A stretch of 64,000 bases of DNA, taken from contig NW_025932656.1 of the NCBI RefSeq assembly GCF_000764305.2, positions 1 to 64,000 of the forward strand. The letters are read 5' to 3'. The first letter of the stretch is position 1, and each line of letters starts with the position of its first letter. Positions 58,595-64,000 of the stretch are shown piece by piece. The notes beneath the pieces were generated by a model. It did no database searches. It saw only the letters and a list, made by a program, of their open reading frames with translations, and was not told where the DNA came from. A program made the position numbers and the translations under genes. The stretch is from Hyalella azteca. Lineage: Eukaryota; Arthropoda; Malacostraca; Amphipoda; Hyalellidae.

Positions 58595-58819
58595 GTCATC
58601 TGTCATGCCTGGAACCTAGAGATCTAAGTCATCTGTCATGCCTGTAACCTAGAGATCTAGGTCATCTGTCATGCCTGGAACCTAGAGATCTAGGTCATCT
58701 GCCATGCCTGGAACCTTGAGCTCTAGGTCATCTGCCATGCATGGAACCTAGAGATCTAGGTCATCTGCCATGCATGGAACCTAGAGATCTAGGTCATCTG
58801 CCATGCCTGGAACCTAGAG
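58562..58819. repeat. 33-bp minisatellite beginning inside the lectin coding sequence
   Basis: About 7.8 units of 33 bases (GTCATCTGCCATGC, then TGGAACCTAGAGATCTAG). Unit 1 encodes the protein's last ten residues and its stop; every later unit could encode a similar peptide ending in the same TAG. The array runs into the assembly gap, so its true length is unknown. Confidence 0.92.
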
Positions 58820-59028
58820 NNNNNNNNNNNNNNNNNNNNNNNNNNNNNNNNNNNNNNNNNNNNNNNNNNNNNNNNNNNNNNNNNNNNNNNNNNNNNNNNN
58901 NNNNNNNNNNNNNNNNNNNNNNNNNNNNNNNNNNNNNNNNNNNNNNNNNNNNNNNNNNNNNNNNNNNNNNNNNNNNNNNNNNNNNNNNNNNNNNNNNNNN
59001 NNNNNNNNNNNNNNNNNNNNNNNNNNNN
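58820..59028. other. Assembly gap (209 N)
   Basis: A run of unknown bases lies between a 33-bp array on the left and an 80-bp array on the right. Both sides are tandem repeats, so the gap is probably a collapsed repeat and its length is not reliable. Confidence 0.97.
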
Positions 59029-59188
59029 ACGTAATGCTGTGAGGTGTGGTCAGGAGCCAATATCATTCGGTAGATAGAACGTTCATAGACCCACGACCGT
59101 ACGCAACTACGTAATGCTGTGAGGTGTGGTCAGGAGCCAATATCATTCGGTAGATAGAACGTTCATAGACCGACGCCCGTACGCAACT
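59029..59188. repeat. 80-bp tandem doublet right of the gap
   Basis: Two almost identical 80-base units start ACGTAATGCTGTGAGGTGTG at 59029 and 59109. More copies may lie in the gap. Confidence 0.9.
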
Positions 59189-60531
59189 TTGGAATTCGCT
59201 ATTTGCTTCGTTTATTTGTTATGCGTTATTCACCCCAGTTCCTACGATGATTCGGTGAGCTCATTTAGTTTGAATTCTACCGTATGTTATCTTCTTGCAT
59301 CATATTGTTTGAGTACTATGTTAATCTTTTTATCTCGTATTGCAACATTGTCTTGTCTTTATGTGCAGAAACTCACCATCAATAAACCTGAAAAAAGTCC
59401 CTAATCATCTTATCACTTCCACTGAAATTTGGGAAAACCTTTATAAATATACTGTACAATGGTGCAAATTGTAAACAAAAAATTAGTATTGCGCACTAGT
59501 TCGAATCAAAATGTTATTTATTTCAAACATTGGTCACGACACTGAAAAAGTCAAATGAACATTCAGAGTTAAAACACGAACCAAATATTTCCTTCACTTC
59601 ACTCGAGCGCACCAAACTAAAGTTAAGATCTAACATAATCGACGATGTTTACTCTGTGCATAACACGCGTGCCCCAGGCCAACTGGATATATTAGAAGTG
59701 TATTTGGGAAGAATTTCAGGAGCACCTGTGTTTAATATTTCAGTTCAAGTAAATCTTTGATCCTATGTCTCGAATTAATTATTTAATTAAAATTATCTTA
59801 TTAGATCTCTTATTTCACTTGCAGGAGTAGCGTTCCTTGATACATCTTTCATAATTTCCATGTAAGTTATTGCTGCAAGCTTCCCTTTCACTTATTAGAT
59901 GTGATAAATAATGCGTTTATTTCCTGACACGATTAATATGAAATATCTTTTATTATTGATCCTTGTGATATTTAATGATTTTATTTCTATATTTATCATC
60001 GTGATCAATGCCTCGAAGTTCAACACGTCGCCAATGACGAAGAATTATCAACACTTCACGTGGCATATCATCATAATTAAGGTATTCATTTTTGTTCGTA
60101 AATTCTTTGTCACGCTCCCGAGTAGCTTGACAGAAACTTCAATAGATTTCGCTATGCACTGAAAGAAGTCTGCGCGTTGAGCGTAGACAGCTAACGTGTC
60201 TAAATGGCTGAACGAAACTTAAGGAACCAGACCAAAAATGTTAGTATGCCGTTTTCGTCCAATATTGATAATAAATTTAGAACCGAAGCCACCTGGTGGA
60301 TGACGTCATTGCAGAACATAAACATAAATGCTGAATTTGACAGCAAGTTTTAACACATTTTATAACATTGTTTCTGGCCGAAATATCAACGTTATATTAG
60401 TGATAATATAATAAGTTGAAGACAACAAGCATTGTAAGATTAAACTCAGGTGCGAGATTAACAAGCTTTATAGTTGTCATCGTTGGTGTTTGTTTTGTCT
60501 CGAATACAGAGACAGTTTTGAAATCATTGAT

Positions 60532-60645
60532 ACCAGTTATTTCAGGCCGTTATATACAACCGTTTAGATACCAATTATTTCAGGCCGTTATATACAACCG
60601 TTCTGATACCAATTATTTCAGGCCGTTATATACAACCATTCTGAT
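60532..60645. repeat. 38-bp tandem repeat, 3 copies
   Basis: Units contain TTATTTCAGGCCGTTATATA and differ by only a few bases. Confidence 0.9.
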
Positions 60646-63210
60646 ATCAATTATTTTCTGAACGTCGTCTTACTCGAGTAAATAGGATTCCCGCAACCTG
60701 GATCCATCTTTGATGCGAATACGGGTCGGTCCAGTAAATAAATGATATCTCCTCAGCAGATACAGGCAGTATGATGCTGGTAGCTTTAAATTAGTTATAT
60801 CGCACTACACATCCTGTTCACCTATATGGGAATCGTATACAGGCATATTTGCTTTAAACTGCAACTTACGCCTGTTTTTACTGTGATTTACTGTTCAATA
60901 ATTTGCTTGAAGCATTTCAAAGTCTATTTTTCGACTATGGGATCCCTTATTTTCTCGTCTATGTCAATGATAATCTACGGGAAAATTAAGGAACATTTCA
61001 CTATGTATCCAGAGTCTTATACATACAGCCGCTTAGATTACCTGCTATCCATATTACTAATAAGCTGCAAGTTCCATGAATTCCAGACTCTTCAGAATGT
61101 ATTCGCTAGATGTGTTACTTAAAATGTTTTTGTCCCGTAACTTTAGGCCGTTACGCAACCCTGCATCAGCATTAAGCCATTTCTGAGCTAATGCAATGTG
61201 GCTGCAATATTTGAGTTGATTTATGCTTAAATGAGCCGTAGGTTTCTGTGGGCAAGGTTTGACTACGATCCGATAAAGTAAATTTTCATTGTTGGAGTTC
61301 GAGAAAGTTTCTGAAGAACGGACATAAGAACTAATTGACCAAGTCGAGCATGGTTCTGCATGAAACATTGGTTCAGATCAGCTCTCTGATGCGAAGCGAA
61401 AGAAAAAAAAATAATATGAATATGTGATATAATGCGAAGCGTGGGCATTCGAACAACCTCCCGATGAATTGGACCACGACCCATTCAGAACCTCCCGATG
61501 AATTGGGTCGTGCGAGAACGAGGAAGTTAAAGTTAAAAGGAAGTGTTGTTGGGAACGATATATCTTAGATATAACTAGTGACTGGCTAGCGGCACCGAGA
61601 ACAAAATGTCTTCAGCATCCAAGGAACAAACCGGCAGCTACCAAGTGCCTTTGACATTTTGAGTACAAATCAACATCTGGAAAAGTTTTATTGTTCGTCG
61701 TGGGACGGAGCCTGACGACGAGGTATTATGAGACGACGCTCGTTGCGGGCAGGAAACGTCTTAAGTCTACTCATATAAGTTGGCCCTCGGTACGGGACAA
61801 AATAATTTAGATAAATTGCAATCTTTTTTATTAACATTTCTCTTTTCATAACTAAAAGTCTAAATGCATACAATCTTGTAAATGAGGTATCCAGGATAAA
61901 GAATCTGATGCTGTTTTCAGAGGCTCAAAATATAAAGTCTGAGGCTTCATTTCTTGTTAAGGAATTAAATTCACGCACAATTTATTTATAGATTATTTGC
62001 ATAACTTTATGCAGAATCTTTTTCACGATCTCCACTTTGGAAAAAGCCTCTCCTTTAAAATGTGTTGAATATCAGTTAACTGCATCTATGTCGTTGTGCC
62101 ACTTCATGCCACATCTATTTTCCAACCACAATTTCACCTGGAGAATTAAGTATTCCAGGGCACAGCTGAATACAGCAGAAACTATCTTCGGCCTCTTGTC
62201 GTGAAGATTCGCCAGTCCTAAGCATTCCATCACTTGTGCTGGACGTCTCATCTGTGCTTCGCAACTTCGTGTGGTGACGCTCTTGTCCAGTGTGGCACTG
62301 CTTGAAGTTACTACGGACTTCGGTTTGATGCTTCATATCTACTAGGCTCATCCCCCGTCATCCTCCTGCCTTTGGCGTGGGACGTGAGCCGCTGGCCGTG
62401 CCCCTTTTTCGGTGCAACACGTGGACTCCAGACGACAGCTATGGTGGGTGGCGTGACGACCATTAGTGCAGTGTCCTCTATGCCTTTTCAAGCGCTGTGT
62501 AATTTGCTTTGCCAAATAGTCTGCTCGAGCTGTCAATTTATAAACATGATCACAGTAGCATTCATTTAATTTACTCTCTAGTGCGGTTATCCCATATTGT
62601 GGAGATCGTTAAAAAGATTTCTGAAAAATTTGTTACATTAAGTAATTCTAAGCACGGAGCATAGCAAGTCTAACCGCTAATTTGCTTTGTCTCCTGCTTA
62701 ATTATGTCGTATATTTAGGTACTGTGATCTCTTGAAACTTTGCCTGGGACTGCGGCGGGAGCACTGGCCCACTGCTTACCTTTCAGCGGCAGGGGTCCCC
62801 GCCACAGCTACCGGATTCGAGGAAGATACCGAGCTATGAGGCTACCGAACTATGACGTTCGTCATACATTTCTGATGCGACACATGTCGCATAATTCATC
62901 GCTCAATAAACTGTCCTTCTACTGATCCAATTTTAAATCCCTGATGAGTTTTTCAGGGTTTCATGACATAAATTGAAAGCGGAAAATAACGAAGCAAGAA
63001 CATGTTCATTGGAGTGAAGATATTAAATTTTTTAAATAATGATGACGAAAAAAGTACTATGCGCAATTTATGGTTCTTGTTCCCTACTCATTGACATCGA
63101 GTAAATTGTATGAGTTATACCTTGTCATGAATTGAGAAAACTATAAGGCGCAAGAAACCGTGGTGGAAGAAAATTATTATCGGGAGGACTGAATAAAACT
63201 TAAGAGAAGA

Positions 63211-63375
63211 CGAAGAAAGATGTTATAGAGAGAACAAAATAAAAGGCACAAGTAAAGATAAGATGAAGAAAGATATTATTGACAGAACAAAATAAGACAC
63301 ACAACTAAAAAGAAGACGAAGAAAGATATTATTGAGAGAACTAAATGAAAGGCACAACTAAAGAGAAGATTCTCT
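63211..63375. repeat. 53-bp purine-rich tandem repeat, about 3 copies
   Basis: Units begin GAAGAAAGAT at 63212, 63264 and 63318 and carry AGAGAACAAAATAAAAGGCA-like sequence. Strong purine bias on the plus strand. Confidence 0.85.
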
Positions 63376-64000
63376 GTCAGGCAGTCATAAGTTGCCATTG
63401 CCCGAGGACAAAGAATGAGCATTATAACACGACATGGGGTTATTTATTTCATCAAACATCTTCAAAACATAGTAACATTACCTAGCTCCGGTGTTCCATT
63501 TCTTATGCCTAATTTATATTCAAGACAGAAGTTACAATTTTATTTTCCACGCATAATTACGTTCCAGTTACAAATTTAATTCACAAATTAATTCAATCAA
63601 AAGGTTCAACATAGGTTTAATTAATAATTAGAGTTTAACAAACAATCAAAGTACAAATTACAGTTTTATCAAAATTCATCTTAAAATTTTAATTTAAGTT
63701 TCAATCATCAATCAAAGTTTGAATTAAAGCTTGCTTAGAGCTGTGAGAAATTATTCATTTCTCCCCGATAGCAGGTTTCCAATTTTCATTTTTCTTTACC
63801 CCTATTTACGAGATCAGAAAAAGTGGATACCTGACGCGCAGTCCGACTTACTTTAACTTGACTTGACGAGGAAGTTGAGGGCTGCTGCAGGGAACGCTCA
63901 AAAAGCAGATTCCTTTATTACACGGTTGCGAGTGGTGGTGCTGGGCCTCTCAGCCAGAATTCAATTATTCACATACTCTCAAGCTTCGGTCATCGCATCA

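Larger units (their letters stand above)
59189..64000. other. Right-hand intergenic stretch, no gene recognised
   Basis: No domain-bearing exon was found. Two tandem arrays are listed separately. Around 61455-61505 the string ACCTCCCGATGAATTGG occurs twice with an inverted GGGTCGTG/CACGACCC between. The GC-richer segment 62340-62560 has overlapping frames on both strands without any recognised motif. Confidence 0.45.

Noticed and set aside
58741..59066. Long frames across the assembly gap on both strands
   Set aside because: They are translations of minisatellite units and unknown bases.
62115..62569. Frames on both strands in a GC-richer segment
   Set aside because: The cysteines and histidines on the minus strand do not form a zinc-knuckle spacing; no family match was recognised.

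Overview
This window is eukaryotic nuclear DNA from an arthropod. Crustacean is my best guess, but no single sequence proves it. It is AT-rich, with short exons bounded by GT-AG introns. The recognisable genes are an astacin metalloprotease with EGF and CUB domains, secreted chitin-binding (peritrophin-type) proteins and a C-type lectin. The intergenic space is full of decayed transposons (Tc1/mariner, BEL/Pao, LINE, LTR, TTAA-target MITEs). No bacterial-type operon, rRNA or intact tRNA was seen.

Layout, genes: (1) 603-3751 (+) holds the last five exons of an astacin-like protease (EGF plus CUB); its catalytic domain lies left of the window. (2) 8651-12618 (+) and 17880-21224 (+) are two tandem paralogous genes for secreted, cysteine-rich chitin-binding proteins of about 282 and 325 residues. 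They share intron phases and exon order, and probably a homologous noncoding first exon. (3) 45737-58594 (+) is a long gene for a secreted protein with a signal peptide, a cysteine-rich VWC-like module and a C-type lectin domain. Its last two visible exons do not join in frame, so an exon is probably missing from my model. The stop codon lies inside the first unit of a 33-bp minisatellite that runs into an assembly gap (58820-59028).

Layout, mobile DNA: 23.9-28.9 kb is a frameshifted, truncated BEL/Pao retrotransposon, split by a 950-bp mariner with TA target duplications. Other mariner relatives lie at 36841-37285, 37288-37945 and 56147-57049, the last carrying a nested 145-bp MITE. A solo-like LTR with primer-binding site is at 34595-34914 (minus). 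LINE carboxy-terminal relics are at about 5510-5800 (+) and 31934-32110 (minus). Three copies of a TTAA-flanked 235-240 bp MITE lie at 2.6, 12.9 and 21.8 kb, each in or beside a gene. Several further TIR elements and tandem repeats fill the rest.

The most striking signal is a roughly 1.3-kb direct duplication (about 32.17-33.48 kb and 44.70-45.99 kb). Its flanks have diverged, but a 215-bp core is identical except for one indel. The core has a TATA-like box, an initiator-like site and an inverted CCAAT motif and is followed by a splice donor, so I read it as a duplicated promoter plus noncoding first exon. The downstream copy sits just before the lectin gene, separated from it by a cluster of long hairpins.

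The gene set (protease, chitin-binding proteins, lectin) fits a secreted, gut/cuticle/immune-type neighbourhood; that functional link is inference.
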